From positions 624,481-688,480 of the forward strand of contig NW_019775524.1 of assembly GCF_001039355.2 (NCBI RefSeq): a stretch of 64,000 bases of DNA, read 5' to 3'. Origin of the DNA: Lingula anatina. Taxonomy: Eukaryota; Brachiopoda; Lingulata; Lingulida; Lingulidae. Both the position numbers and the translations under genes were made by a program. The stretch's first letter is position 1. Each line of letters begins with the position of its first letter. Shown here piece by piece: positions 29,001 to 41,800 of the stretch. The notes under the pieces are model-generated. The model made no database searches, was not told where the DNA came from, and worked only from the letters and a program-made list of their open reading frames with translations.

Positions 29001-29567
29001 AAATTCTAATCGTGTGTTCGTACATGTATATGGAACATATGCTGCTCTTCTGTTATTAGTTCTTTTCAGAACTCATACTTCTTTACAAGTTTTATAATAA
29101 AATATTTAAATGATACCTAGAAATACAATGTAGGTCAGGCCTTTTGTCGTCTAGAATTCCAGGCCCAATAATCTCGTTCTCAATTTTCATTAGACTGAAT
29201 TAGACTGCAACTGGATGCGTTTGTCTTATTAACAGGCATAGTTTGTAGCGGAGCGCTACCCACTGTGGCCAACGCAACAAGAACAGATACCGGGAATTTC
29301 TTGGATAGCACTGCCACCTACCGATGCTTCTATGGTTTCCTGTACCCAGATGAAAGCGATGTCCAGCAGATTCGTTGCCAGGATACGGGGGCGTGGTCAT
29401 ATTTATCTCAAACTGATTGCCAGGGTAATTTCTCCTCCAACCCAAACCTTGTTCATTTATTATTATATTTAACTGTATTTGCTCCTTGGAATTCCTAGGC
29501 CGATTCCAGTTTTCGATCCAACTCGGAGTCGCCTGAGACTGACCGACATCAGCTTTATCCAATAGGC

Positions 29568-29619
<52 letters not shown>

Positions 29620-30479
29620 GTGACTGTGTAGTGGGTACAGGCTACAAACTCGATTGTTTAACAGTGTCTTATTTGGTTTAAGCTATGCTAGCTTGTGATC
29701 AGTCGAGATCTTTTCAACAAACGTACTGAGTAGCAACAGCACATGTTAACCTGAAGCGTTATTTATCTAGAGAGATTGTGCAGTGCGCCCCCAGATGTCG
29801 CCAATGCCACCGCTGTCTTCAACAACCGCACCTGGACGTTTACCTGTGACGCTGGGTACGCGGTGTCGGCTGGACACACCACGCAGACCCTGTTCTGTAA
29901 TTTACAGGGTCAGTGGGAAGGAAGTGTGGAAAACTGTGGTAAGAATTCGAAGTAATTTTGTCTGTTGCCATTTTGAAAATAATTCCTTTTTCCTCTTTCT
30001 GGTAACATAAAATAAACTGCACCTAAACTTATTTAAGGAAATAATTCTCGTGCATTCATCCGTAAATAAATATAGATAAATATTTTAACAATTGACTTTT
30101 AAACAATCGTTAATTAACGACTTTTAAACTCATTAAGAACTTGATTGAAAAGATCAGATCCAGTGGTAAGAATTAAGGTAGGTAGAGGAGTTATTGTTCA
30201 GACATTGAAATGTAACTTGGCCCCCTTCCTGATGAAAGGCGCCCTTAAATACGGTAGGTAATGTTTTCTATTTTATTTTATAACCGTTTGTTAGTTATGT
30301 GGACTTTTTTTTTTTTTTTTTTTTTTTGTAAGACTCTATTATTTCATCATGCTCCATCTTTTCAAAATTTATTTTTGGTTTTGGTATTTTATCCGAAAGA
30401 TCTGGTCGGTCAGATTCTGCAGTGCTGTTTGAATGCATGTATCGCTTTTGATTCAGTGGGCATGACATTTGCTGAATGA
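24065..30479 (+). CDS. Repeated 3' half of gene A (second haplotype or recent duplicate)
   Basis: Exons: part of CTLD4 24065-24155, then 24504-24764, 25090-25215, 25769-25859, 26107-26216, 26569-26681, 27269-27440, 27630-27773, 28339-28473, 28727-28915, 29236-29424, 29771-29938 and tentative 30457-30479. Every exon has the same length and phase as in gene A and no stop breaks the frame. It starts inside an exon right after the N and has no start codon. Introns too are nearly identical, differing by scattered base changes, microsatellite length and a few indels. I treat it as an allele of gene A's 3' half rather than as a separate gene. Confidence 0.7.
24504..24764 (+). CDS. WSC domain 1 of the repeated half
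   Basis: Same 261-bp exon as 15941-16201 with a few base changes (for example SRAFAG becomes SCAFAG). That change adds an extra Cys inside the domain. Phase 1-1. Confidence 0.85.
25090..25215 (+). CDS. Fibrinogen-like mini-module of the repeated half
   Basis: Counterpart of 16579-16704; one visible change to YKNGIREYG. Donor is GTAAG here and GTGAG in gene A. A (TTTA)n and (TG)n run follows. Confidence 0.6.
25769..27440 (+). CDS. F5/8C domain of the repeated half (four exons)
   Basis: Exons 25769-25859, 26107-26216, 26569-26681, 27269-27440. Only one copy of the 55-bp acceptor unit is present. RLYSESGW replaces RLYGESGW and VLLETGS replaces VLPETGS. Phases match gene A. Confidence 0.8.
27630..28473 (+). 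CDS. WSC domain 2 of the repeated half (exons 27630-27773, 28339-28473)
   Basis: Counterpart of 19209-20053 with the same split and the same MITE in the intron. The donor GTAAGA is closer to consensus than the GTATGA of gene A. Confidence 0.8.
27817..28131. mobile_element. TTAA-flanked MITE, second copy
   Basis: Same insertion as 19396-19711 at the same intron position, with matching TTAA ends and terminal inverted repeats. Its shared position shows it predates the separation of the two copies. Confidence 0.7.
28727..29938 (+). CDS. Three CCP exons of the repeated half
   Basis: Exons 28727-28915, 29236-29424, 29771-29938 match the C-terminal three CCPs of gene A in length and phase (for example YTCRHGYRL for YTCLHGYRL). 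A (TAA)n array at about 29566-29616 is longer than in gene A. Confidence 0.8.
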
Positions 30480-30726
30480 ACAATAGAGGGCGCTAGTTAT
30501 CTGTGGCAGTGTGCGTGGTGAATCCGTTTGCCTCCGTATTCCTAAATCCATGTGTTCGTGGCTGGGTAGTGCTATTGCTCTTGTGGCATGTCATTTGTGA
30601 TGGAATGTTGCGCATGATGGGGATACTGTAAGGTCCGCTGTCTGTATGGAGTTTACTTGGATGTTGATAAAAGCTTGTGGAGCATGTTACGTGTAATAAG
30701 CGGTCAAAGTGTCAAATGTGTTAAAA

Positions 30727-30772
<46 letters not shown>

Positions 30773-31596
30773 GGGGGGGGGAATTGGGAATGTGATTCAG
30801 TTTGCACCAAAGCATGACTGTCAAAGATAGTGCCAACTTGGTGACAGCAGTAACCAAGCAACTTTAAAGACATTGAAAGATGTACCTACGTCAGACCAAC
30901 TGAGACAACACGGCCACAGCCATCGGCAACACGGAGAGAGATGCCTGACTGTGCTTTGAAACTAGAATTATATATGTATTTATATTTTTTTCTATGATGT
31001 ATTACTAATTTAACAATGCAGATTGCATTGTGCTCAATAGCAATAGCAATCCAGTCCGGAAACACTACAGTGGAAAAGACAAACTGGCGGCTTGCATCAG
31101 TCTTACTACATTTGAGATTAATTTTAATGTAAACGTTTGGATAATAGAGAACACCAATTGTGCATCTATCCATTTAATTCATCGTGATATTAGTAACTGT
31201 GGCCTCCACTAAGATACTCTGAACATTTCACGAGGGAAAAACCAGAGACAGACAAGGAAGACAAACGAAAAAGGACTAACAAGGGACTATTAATATTGGG
31301 AAACATGACTTTATATGTATCATTAACGTTCCTAAATAACTTAATATTACGTGTAGAAGCATGGTTATTTAACGATGCTTGACATAAAACTGAATCTACA
31401 AATAAGTAAAAGTATCATTTCTGTTGGTGAAAAAGTAGATCTTTTTCGTATAGACCAAATGTGTTTTTAATTATGATCCTTGGCATGCTGAACCTCCATT
31501 GACAGACCTTGCACGTATAGTCGTCTAAAAACGATCTAATTTTTCATCGTTATTACACAACAAACAGTGAAAAACCTTTGTTGTTATTGACTGGGC
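30480..31596. other. 3' flank of the repeated half
   Basis: Matches 22031-23180 with (CA)n, (GA)n and poly-G variation near 30730-30780. No gene supported. Confidence 0.4.
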
Positions 31597-31888
31597 TATA
31601 TCCAAGCCTACCCAACTACCAGACTCGGCACATAAGGATCCTGAATTAACCGGTATATCGGACCACACTACCCGTTTTCAAGGTGTGTGTCAGATCGCAT
31701 TTAGGAGTATCATACCCCAGAACAACGACAGGATGAGCACTCGGTCGTCCTACAAAATTTGTTCTGGGGTATGATACTCCGAAATGCGATATGACGCACA
31801 CCTTGAAAACGGGTAGTGAAGTCCGATATACCGATTAATTCAGGATCCTTATGTGCCAAGTCTGGTAGTTGGGTAGCTAGGCCTGATA
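31597..31888. mobile_element. Long-armed palindromic MITE, copy with flipped loop
   Basis: Same insertion site and arms as 23181-23472. The 33-base loop (31726-31758) is the reverse complement of the loop at 23310-23342 with about two mismatches. Confidence 0.85.
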
Positions 31889-32206
31889 TTGGAGAGAGAC
31901 AGAATGCCCATGAAAGTCTTAAAGTAAAAATTAATTGTTTTTACCAAAGCAAATGTTATATTATATAGTTATGTTATGCAATAATTGCAGTTATCATATT
32001 GTTACCAATATAATACATTTTTATGAATTTGCACCAGATTGTCGAACGCAAGAAATAACCAAAACAACCATTCGTATTATTGTTATACGTATAGTCTTAT
32101 CTTGTAAGTTGTAGCATGCTCTTTTTTTTCATAAAATTTTGGTCAAAAAGGCTACACCACCAATTCTATGTGCATTTATTTAACAATGGTCACCTCACAG
32201 GTGTAA

Positions 32207-32258
<52 letters not shown>

Positions 32259-32491
32259 CAAACACCATATATAACATGATATATACATACTTGTCAACTC
32301 TCTCGGATAATCCGGGAATCTCCCGGATGTAGAACGTATCTCCCGGTCCCCAGTACGAGTAACCAAATCTCCCGGATAAAAGCGACTTTGAACAATGGCA
32401 CAATGCACTGTCAGCTAACGTCCTGTCTCAAATATCAAAATCGGAACAATTTTGGTTTTAATTATTATTTATTTAATTTCATTTCATTTAT

Positions 32492-32556
32492 TATTTTTTT
32501 TTTTTTTTGGGGGGGGGGGGTTGAGAGACTTTTCTATCCCCCCCCCCCCCCCCCCC
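32492..32556. repeat. Poly-T, poly-G and poly-C runs
   Basis: A run of T then G, and soon after a long C run. The first copy stops just before this point at the N (24064), which suggests that the homopolymers broke the assembly. Confidence 0.9.
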
Positions 32557-32662
32557 ATCCACTGATAAAAATTTTAGAATCTCCAGATTTTAGATTCCCA
32601 GAGGTTGACATCTCTGTATATATTGTACAGAAAATACAAATTAAAATAGTGGTGAAGGCAGC

Positions 32663-32703
32663 CAGGCCCGTAGCCAGCAATTTCAAAAAAGTGGACCTTT
32701 TAC
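32663..32703. mobile_element. Fragment of the CAGGCCCGTAGCCAG element
   Basis: Starts CAGGCCCGTAGCCAG, then AATTTCAAAA and GTGGACCTTTT as in 5408-5576, and then similarity ends. Confidence 0.6.
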
Positions 32704-33309
32704 GGAATGTTTCACGGAATGTTTCACTGTGATGTTCAAAGAGATAAAAATATCCATTGAATTGAAAAGACATTACCAAACGTCACCAAATTTACACGGA
32801 AACCTGGGAACGATTTTACCTTGGTGATAACGGGGAACGTGTTATAGATCTAGAGAATTTTAGCGTTTGCTTTATTATTGTCGAACGTTCACTGTATAAC
32901 TTTAAACGCATTACATAACTTCTAATGTCACATTAATAAGTAATACAAAATGTATATCCGCTGTCGATAATTATGTATCGATGTATACACTGCTGTGTCC
33001 TTGAAATGGATCAGCTCCAATTGATGGTTCACTGGACACATCTTTAATCAATAATTAAACTAAATATTGGACGATGCAAATAATGACATTTATTGAATTA
33101 TGTCCGACGTACATTAATGGTCAAATATTGTTTTGTGTATCAATGGGTGGCGTAAATGTAACAGGCATTGTCGCCGTACTTAATTGCAGTAGTTCAAAGT
33201 CTTTTTCAATATTTTCATTTCATCAGCGGTTCTTGATTGTAATTAAATTTGGCCTGTAGTTATATTATTTCCTTTATTCTGTTTGAAAAAAACATTTATG
33301 ATTTTTTTC

Positions 33310-33850
33310 TTCCATTCAAATATAATCACACGTGTAAGGATGTCTAGACTGGCAATTTTATACGGTGACAATGGTGACGTACATGTTACCAAACTACAAT
33401 TTAATTATTTTAGGTATTTAGGGTAAAGAATGTTTGGTTTATTTGCTGAAATTATATATACTAATTCCATGTTATAATATATGCGAACGATGCGTATTGA
33501 AGTTCTAAATACACCAATGACTTATTTTATTATTGTAGGGCTTTTCTAATGATTAAACGAAGATTTGGAATCGAATTTTTGTCAAACGAAGAAGTATGCA
33601 CATTCCGATAATCGATACTTGGGAGCTAATGTGTGTCAATAAACGTCACTTTACCTGTTATTGTTTCCTATTACATCGATAAATCAACAACCCAAATGTC
33701 AATAACCTATTCGTGTTTGGTTCGATTACATAATGATCGATTCCTTGTAAATGGTTCAAATTACTCAAGGATCATTAAACGAGGGTTCGATTATTTTCAA
33801 ATACCTCAAGTGGCAGTATAAGGCAAACTGCATGAACGAGTAGATCGGAA
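33310..33850 (+). promoter_or_regulatory. Duplicated upstream block without a following gene
   Basis: Similar to 34560-35060 upstream of gene B (AAGGATGTCTAGA, TATACGGTGAC, GGTGACGTAC, CTAATTC, ACGATG) and to 340-560 upstream of gene A. No ATG and signal-peptide exon follows here before the next copy. It looks like an extra or decayed promoter unit. Confidence 0.5.
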
Positions 33851-34559
33851 CTTTTTCTCACTGTTTAAACGCTCGCTTTTGCCTTCACACTTATGACCAT
33901 CAGCTCACGCACAATAAATACATTATTACCTCCGATAGGAGGTTGTGTTTTTGGTCCCATTTGTTTGCTTGTTTGTCTATTCGCAGCATTATGTGAAAAA
34001 CCATGGTCGGACTATGATAAAATGTTTGACTAAGTCACGAATAGGCCAATGAAGAAATTAGTAGATTTTTGGATTGATTATCTATGGATTACTATTGAGA
34101 CGCGCTCACATACAGCAATAATAAAGAGGTCTACGGCTTGACCTATGACACATGTACATGTCGCAGACGTTATGCACTGTTTTAGTCCCTGAAAACAAGC
34201 ATAAATCCGAAATACCGGTCACTTTTTACCAATCGTAGTTGATTTTCAAGTCACGCGTACAGTGTACGAGTACTGCATCAAAGCTACGCAAGTAGTAATA
34301 ATTACTGTATACGTTTTGTCCAATTGAACAAGTCACAGATGCACTGGGGAACTCTTGCCGCGTTGGATTGAATGCTGTTTTGAATTTTTTATATATTAAT
34401 ATTTTTATCCAAAGTTTCTAAGCACTTGTTAATTGTCTATAAATTCTAACAGGTACCGGTAAAGTCCTTGGCAGACGTTTGCATTCTCTGAGTGCTTTTC
34501 TAGATTCTTATGAGTCACTTCACATTGTAATACCGAGAACAATATCTAGTAGGGAAAGA

Positions 34560-35157
34560 TTGAATTTTCTTCACTTCAAATATGAGCACGCATATAAGGA
34601 TGTCTAGAGTGCAAATTATTATACGGTGACCACGGTGACGTACTCGTTGCCAAAGTGCAATTTCATAATCTGTAGGGTTTTTTTAGAGTGGAGAATGATG
34701 GGGTTTATTACTGAAATTTGTTCAACTAATTCGGTTTTATAATCCATATGAACGATGAACATTTGTGTTCGAAATCCATAATTTTATTCGATAGCCGTAG
34801 GTGTTTTTAATGATTTTACGAAGATCTGGAATCGAATTTTAACCAAAGGAAGAATTATGTAAATCAAAATAATCGATGTTTCAGGAATAAAGGAATATCG
34901 ACCGAGGGTTCGATATATTTCAAATATTTGAAGAAGCAGTATATGGCAAGCTGGATCGATTTCTTCTCAATGGTTCAAATTACCATTAATTAGATTGATT
35001 TTCAAATACTTGAAGTACAGTAGCAAGCTGCATGTACGTATAAAGTTATTCTCGCTGTTTAGCGTTCGCTTGCTCTTCACCTATAGGACGTGTAAACCGC
35101 AAGCCTATAAAATACAGTCTTATGGGTTACTTTACATCATAACACCAGAACAATATC
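34560..35157 (+). promoter_or_regulatory. Promoter-proximal region of gene B
   Basis: Conserved with gene A upstream sequence near the ATG (GGACGTG, TTTACAT, TAACA, ATGGA). It contains a clear TATA box at 35106. Transcription start was not determined. Confidence 0.5.
35106..35113 (+). promoter_or_regulatory. TATA box of gene B
   Basis: TATAAAAT, 52 bases before the ATG at 35158. That spacing fits a start site about 30 bases downstream and a very short 5' UTR. Gene A has only TTATATTTAG near the same place. Confidence 0.5.
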
Positions 35158-35812
35158 ATGGAGGGAATGATTGAAATACTGGTAAGTTAAATGGGAATGG
35201 TGGTAGTACCTAACATTAAAACATTCATCAATTTTTGTGAATAGCGTTGTTAAGGTAGGTTTTTATATTTATGAGCGCCGTCGCGCGACTCGAGAACCGG
35301 TGGCTGCACCCCAAAATGGAGTGAATCACTGCCCTGCTGCAGTTGAATGAAATTTTATCATGATACTAGCGTATTAAAATAACTATGACCAAACATTTTA
35401 TATACAGAAATAAAAAACCTTAAAGATAGATGCTCTTGATTGAGATTTCTATGTTCTGCGCGATTTTTGGCAATATATTTTAAACATATGTACATAGATT
35501 CATTAAAATGGATTAGCTTATACATGTAACACGGAAAGGTATTAGAGTGACAGCCTCTCACGTAAGACATACAGATGTAGGTAGAAGTTGTTTGGTCGAC
35601 CGAGTTTGATTTGGGGGTAGACTTTACTATTGGATGTATCACCAATTGAAGTGTATCTTAAAACATCTTATTTTAAAAAAACATTCCGTTTGATAACAAT
35701 ATCGACGCCGACGATGATGACGATGGCGATGATGATAATGATGATGATGATGCAGTACACACCTGTTTCTCTTTGCAGGTACTTTTTATCATATTGATGA
35801 CGCTCTCTTCAG
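35158..35812 (+). CDS. Gene B signal peptide (exons 35158-35181, 35779-35812)
   Basis: MEGMIEIL joined in phase 0 to a hydrophobic second part (VLFIILMTLSS) and a phase 1 end before GTAAGTAG. Same exon sizes as gene A. Confidence 0.75.
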
Positions 35813-38800
35813 GTAAGTAGCTTCTTTGACTAATCAATGTTTAACAAATTGTTAAGTAGGCGAAACTGTGAATCAGAAAAGAAGGGATGTTAGTTTTTTT
35901 TAAATATTCTTCATTATTTGAATAGTACATTTAACTTGTACCTAAATTCCAGACAACAAGGACAATAAGATTAAATGAAAAATAATTTCAAAATTGATGT
36001 TGAAAATCACGTGTATTTACAGAGTTTTGAAAGGATGGAAATTGAACATTTGACAGAAGTCAAAACAACGGCGTTAAAAATTGTATCTCTTCGCCCATAC
36101 TTAATTATAAAATTGCATAACGTTGTGAAGCCCTTTCTTTTAAATGCTTTGAGATTTCGAATAACGCAATTTGCCAGACTCGTTCTTTTGAGTGTTAGAA
36201 TACGGTATTGCGTCCATGAGTGAACGCCAACAACGTCCACTAATGATTCTAATGATTTAAATGAGAAATACTCGAACTGGGGAATAACAACGGAGAGTAT
36301 ACAGTTAGCTTTGTCCTGTCACTTGCATTGACATAAACGTGACTGCGACGTATTTCTCTACACAATGAAGATCAACTAAATTAATCGAGAAAAAATAAAT
36401 AAATAACTGGGTAGAATGTCACTGATTGATTATTTAATAGAAATCAAGGTTGAATGCGGTTGGGCTCTCCCATAATCTATTAGTTTCAATACCTACTTGA
36501 CCGTGTTCGGATACTTTCAATAGAAGTTCGGATCCTAGGAAACATCACAAATAGATATGTATTGCTACTGCTGATTGTGCAGTGCGACCCCAGATGTCGC
36601 CAATACCACCGCTGTCTTCAACAACCGCACCTGGACGTTCACCTGTGACGCTGGGTACGCGGAGACACCACACAGACCCTGTTCTGTAATTAACAGGGTC
36701 AGTGGGAAGGAAGTGTGGAAAACTGTGGTAAGATGCTTACAGACAACGTTCGTTTCTTTCCCTCTCATTTCAAAATGTCTCCCCTTTTCTCTTTTTCGGT
36801 AAAATGTAATAAACTGCCTAAGGTATGGAAGGTTAGTGTCATATGTTTAAAGCATTATAAAGTTACCTCCTCCAAAAAAACATACGAGATTCCCCAGCCC
36901 TATTCAATACTGCTTTTGCATGTATACAGTTACACAAGCTCTGTCTGTGGTTCCAAAGATACTGGATATACCGACCTAAATTATGCTCATAGCTAAAATT
37001 TCTCATCAGAAATGGACTTTTAGATCCATTTTGCCCACATAAATACCTGTTCTCCTAGAGTTAAAAAAATTTCATTTTACCCTACCCTAGTATATAATGG
37101 CTATCAATGGCAAAAATTTCTCATGTCGCACTGAAGAAAAGTACATATGATTCATCTGTGGTCCCGGTGGAGGGTAATGGAGTTACGAACGTGGGAGATT
37201 TAACACGTTATATACTAAACGCAACACCATTTCAGCAGGATAGATGTGTTGCGAATTTCATTATTATTATTATATACAAAAGTGGACATTGCTGTAAGTC
37301 ATATCAGGTCTGTCATACCAGTACAGCAACGAAATAAAAGGACTAACTTTGGTCTTTCATTTTTGCATTGACTTCTTATGAAAATAAAGGGTCTATAAGA
37401 ATCAAAAACGTTTCCATGTTATTTTTTAAGGTTGAGGAGGAAATAAGGCGGTGGCTAGACTGCATCATATAGCCACATGTCTAAGCAATCTTCGGCAAAG
37501 TGTGACCATTTTTCATCATTTGGTTATTTATTTGTTTATTTATTTATCATTTATGTATTTATTTATGTATTTATTCATTTATTTATTTACTTCAGATCTG
37601 ATCTCAGGTAGCTGTGACAGCGGTTGGACACACAAGCCCGAAGTAGGCAAGTGCTACAGGGCATACCATACCTTCCAGAGCTACCAAGGCGCCAAAACCA
37701 ACTGTGAAAACGTCGGAGGCACACTTGCCATGCCCAAGACTCAGGAATTACACGAAGCCATGGCGTCCATACTGTATGTTTGTTATTATATAGTTGTAGG
37801 ACTAGATTAAAGTGAAAAGGCAATCTGGTTGACCCTAATGGCAAATAGGGATGTGTATACTGTATATATGAATTTTATATTTGTTTCAATCGTGTAGAAC
37901 AGTTTCATTAGCTATGTTATTATAATAGACTTGTGAAGATTCTTTTGTCTATAGCTATTTATATTAGTTTGATCTTACCATCCAATATTTCATCTGCTTG
38001 CAGTCAGATTTCATCAGGGAATGAGGTTGTGACAGGTATGACAACCTGTCACCCCCTCTGGTGTGCTATTTGGTCAGATCCCCCCCCTCCTTGCCTGCCC
38101 CTCCCTTAGGAGTGGTAGGTAGAGGTTGGGTAGCTCAGTCCCATCATTCCGATTCAACTTGGCCCCTGGCACTCACACTGGTATAAAACTCCACACTGTT
38201 CTCCTGTTCACACTCTCAGTGTGAGTGTCAGGTGTGTGGAGAGAAATACATCGGAGAGACAGGACGTTCCTTAACTGAAAGAATCGCTGAACATCAAAAA
38301 TCGATCAAAAAACATGATAAAAAATCTGCCCTCAGCCAACACCAGGAACAGACAGGGCATTGTATAACATCAACAACCATAGAAGACATAATAATCTTGG
38401 AAAGAGAGCCACGAGATCTACACCGGAAAGTTCTTGAAGCAATTAACATCCGCTTACATGGGGCCAAGTTGAATCGGAATGATGGGACTGAGCTACCCAA
38501 CCTCTACCTACCACTCCTAAGGGAGGGGCAGGCAAGGAGGGGGGGGGGATCTGACCAAATAGCACACCAGAGGGGGTGACAGGTTGTCATACCTGTCACA
38601 ACCTCATTCCCTGATGAAATCTGACTGCAAGCAGATGAAATATTGGATGGTAAGATCAAACTAATATAAATAGCTATAGACAAAAGAATCTTCACAAGTC
38701 TGTTTCAATCGTATTGTGCAGTTACTGTGTACTAATACAAGGGCATAAAAGGATATGCTACACTTCGGTATAAACTGAAAAGATTTGAATATGAATGTTA

Positions 38801-41800
38801 GATAAAGCTTCAGCATTGAATGTATTGCATTGCAGTCGATTTATATGAACCTAAGATACAAAAAAAAGTATAGTATAAGCCAAGTCGCGAACTAAAACAT
38901 AATATACCGCAGAGATAACATATCTTCTTTAGGACCAATAGAGAGTATTGGATTGGCTTGGAGCGACTAACTGGAAACACAGATACCTGGTTGGACGGCA
39001 CACCGGTGACGTGGAGCTATATCTGCTCATGTGACACTAAACAGTCGTCCTGCGCCGCGTATCGAACTTTGGGGACCCACGGCGGTGGAAATCACTACTG
39101 GGCAGACACTGCGTGCGGCCTTTATTACGTTTATGTGTGTGAGAAATCAGGTGAGCGTTTTTTTCCGGACCTTTGGTGACTTCGGTCCTCCCATCGCAGA
39201 CCAGTGTAACGAAACTTAGGATCCGTGTAACAAAAAGTCCGCCCTCCATTTAGTTATAAAGGTTAGGGTAAGCCTGACCTAAGTGGGTCAAAATTTAGGG
39301 CGTGGCTTACCTGTACAAATGAAGCAGACCCTCTATCATGGGGGTCTCTCTGTCACGTTATACCGGCCCATTTAAGAGCATGCAATGCTTGACACGGTTA
39401 CACTAGATGAAATACTCAAGTATACCAAAAAGAGGGGATTTCTTTTTAAACTTGTGAAAGAGAGTAAAAAGATACTTTGCTTCTAAAACGCTCGACACGG
39501 CAGATTGCTTAAGTTAACGAAACAGCTGGTTGGATGTACAGTTGGATGAACAGTAGTGTTATATAATTATATATCTGCTCTTGCGATAAAAAACAGTAAG
39601 ATATGGGCTAAAATACATTTTCTTTTCTAGATGGCACTAGTGGTGGAGGAGGGGTACCTAACCCATGTCCGTCAGGCTGGTCCCACAAAGCGTCTGTCAA
39701 CAGATGTTACTGGCAATCTGGCCACACGCATGCCAATTACGAGGACGCTAAAGCGGACTGCGCGAACACAAACGGCGCCAGCATAGCGATGCCGAAGACT
39801 GCAGAACAACAGGCTGCATTGGAGACCATATTGTAAGTTTGCCTCTAATCGAAATTCATCATATGGACAAGGAGGTTTGCAAAACGACCCTTAAGATACG
39901 GGCAGTGCGGTCAACTTCACTGTATTCATTCTTTCCAATATAAAACAATGAAAACCAAAGCGTTTTCCAGACCTCTGACAGACGATCGACTCCAATTTCG
40001 ATTTTGCAGAACAGCTTATGAAGAATGGTTGCTTTAAACAAAGTCAAGAAGCATAACGTGCATTGTTTTCTGGCAGACATATTCGACATATTCGAAATAA
40101 ATAGTAGGCCTACCACTTGCGTCCCAACCCATCTCGTTCGACAGTGCTGATCACCCAGTATCGTGTAACAGGAATGCAAGTCCGCTAGGAACCGTAGACC
40201 GCTTCCCATTAGGCCTACTTCGTACAGGTGACATTCGTCCCATATACTAACCCCAATACTCCAACTAACCCTAACCTGTAATAATCATTTGGGAGCCCGG
40301 ACTTCCATTCCTAGGAATTGCATTCCTGTGCGGTCACGCCGCGAAGTCACCGTCAACGCTCCTCCTCCTAGTAGGCCTACGATGGTAGTTAGGACTATTA
40401 TTGTACTTTGGGAGGCTCTCTTATATTTCAAAATCACCATTTCTGCCACACAGAAAACATAAAAAATTGTAGGACAAATATACTTACCATACGAGTAAAG
40501 TATATGAAAGAAAATTTCGGGCTAATCCAGTTCAGGCTAATCCAGTTCGCTTTCCAGAGGAAGCGTCCCAGAAAACGTCACGGAGTTTGTAAACAAGTCG
40601 TACGTGGGTACCTTGCGTCATAAGGTCTAATCGGGCGTTCTTCGCTAAACGCAACATTTTCTTGACATATTCGTAACGCTGCGATCAAAATAACAACAAA
40701 ACTTTCATTTAATGATAAACTACATATTTTACTGCATGATATATTTTGATAATTAGTCGCTGTCGTAAAAAAAGCAATCAAGCTAATATGCTTCTTAAAT
40801 AGCATTCTTACATAGAAAATAATATATTGGCAATAGGCCTATTGTGTGAACTTGAATTTGACTTTTGACCTAAATTTTTCAAAGTCCGTCATCGTCCATT
40901 GTATTATTGTTTATGGTCATTTCTGGTTTCCAGGTCAAGTGCTCAGTACTGGATAGGGCTTGAGCACGTGGGTTCCAACCCCGACCAGTGGGCCGACGGT
41001 ACCACGCCAACCTACGACAACATTTGCTCTTGTGACGGCCGGGGCAGCTCCAGTTGTAATGCCTATCGGGTACACAACAGCTACAGCTTCCAGTGGATGG
41101 ACCGTTCGTGCTCTTATAGTTATCGCTACGTTTGCGAAATAATAAGTAGGTGTTTTGTCTCAGATCACGGACTTTGGTTTTGTACTCACGGTGTACCCTA
41201 AATTCAAGTTTTGGACCGCATGAACAGCGGTTATCGATATGCACTCTGCCTCTTAGTTGTCGAAGATAAGGCCATATCACGGCCTATGTAAAAAAATATA
41301 TGAAGCGTGAAGCCGTTAAATGCCTGATAAATTGTATTTCCTACGATTAACATTTCGATATTACGATTGTTTTTGATCTTGCGATTGAACTTATAATTCA
41401 GTTAGCACAAGTTGCAGCGCCCCCACCTCTCCTGCCAATACCTCAGAGGTCGTAGCGGGCACAAACGTGGGGGACAATATCACCTATACTTGTGAGTCTG
41501 GGACAACTCTTACCAGCGGAGACCTCGTGCGAGTGTGTCAGTCCACCGGGGCATGGGATGGCTCGGCGCCTGTTTGTCAGAGTAAGGGAATGTAACGTCA
41601 AAACTGTCAATGCCTTCACGTTTCACATATTGTTTATCATGTACTTTGTATATCAGTTTTAGCCGTGTTCCTTAATTTCTAATGTAGGCTAAGTATAAGA
41701 TCTCATCGGGACTTACACTAAATGTAATGTTCTACGTGTTTAATGTTTTAGTCTTGTTATAAGCTGACGTGCTCCTGCAGTTGGTGACGTCACTCATGAC

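Noticed and set aside
35975-36223. 82-codon frame in intron 2 of gene B
   Set aside because: The region aligns with intron 2 of gene A (about 1590-1750), but the frame is not kept there and no splice sites fit.
38217-38578. GIY-YIG domain as a homing endonuclease or host gene
   Set aside because: The CxxC-GEKYIGETGR context, inverted repeats and target duplication fit a Penelope-like element better.
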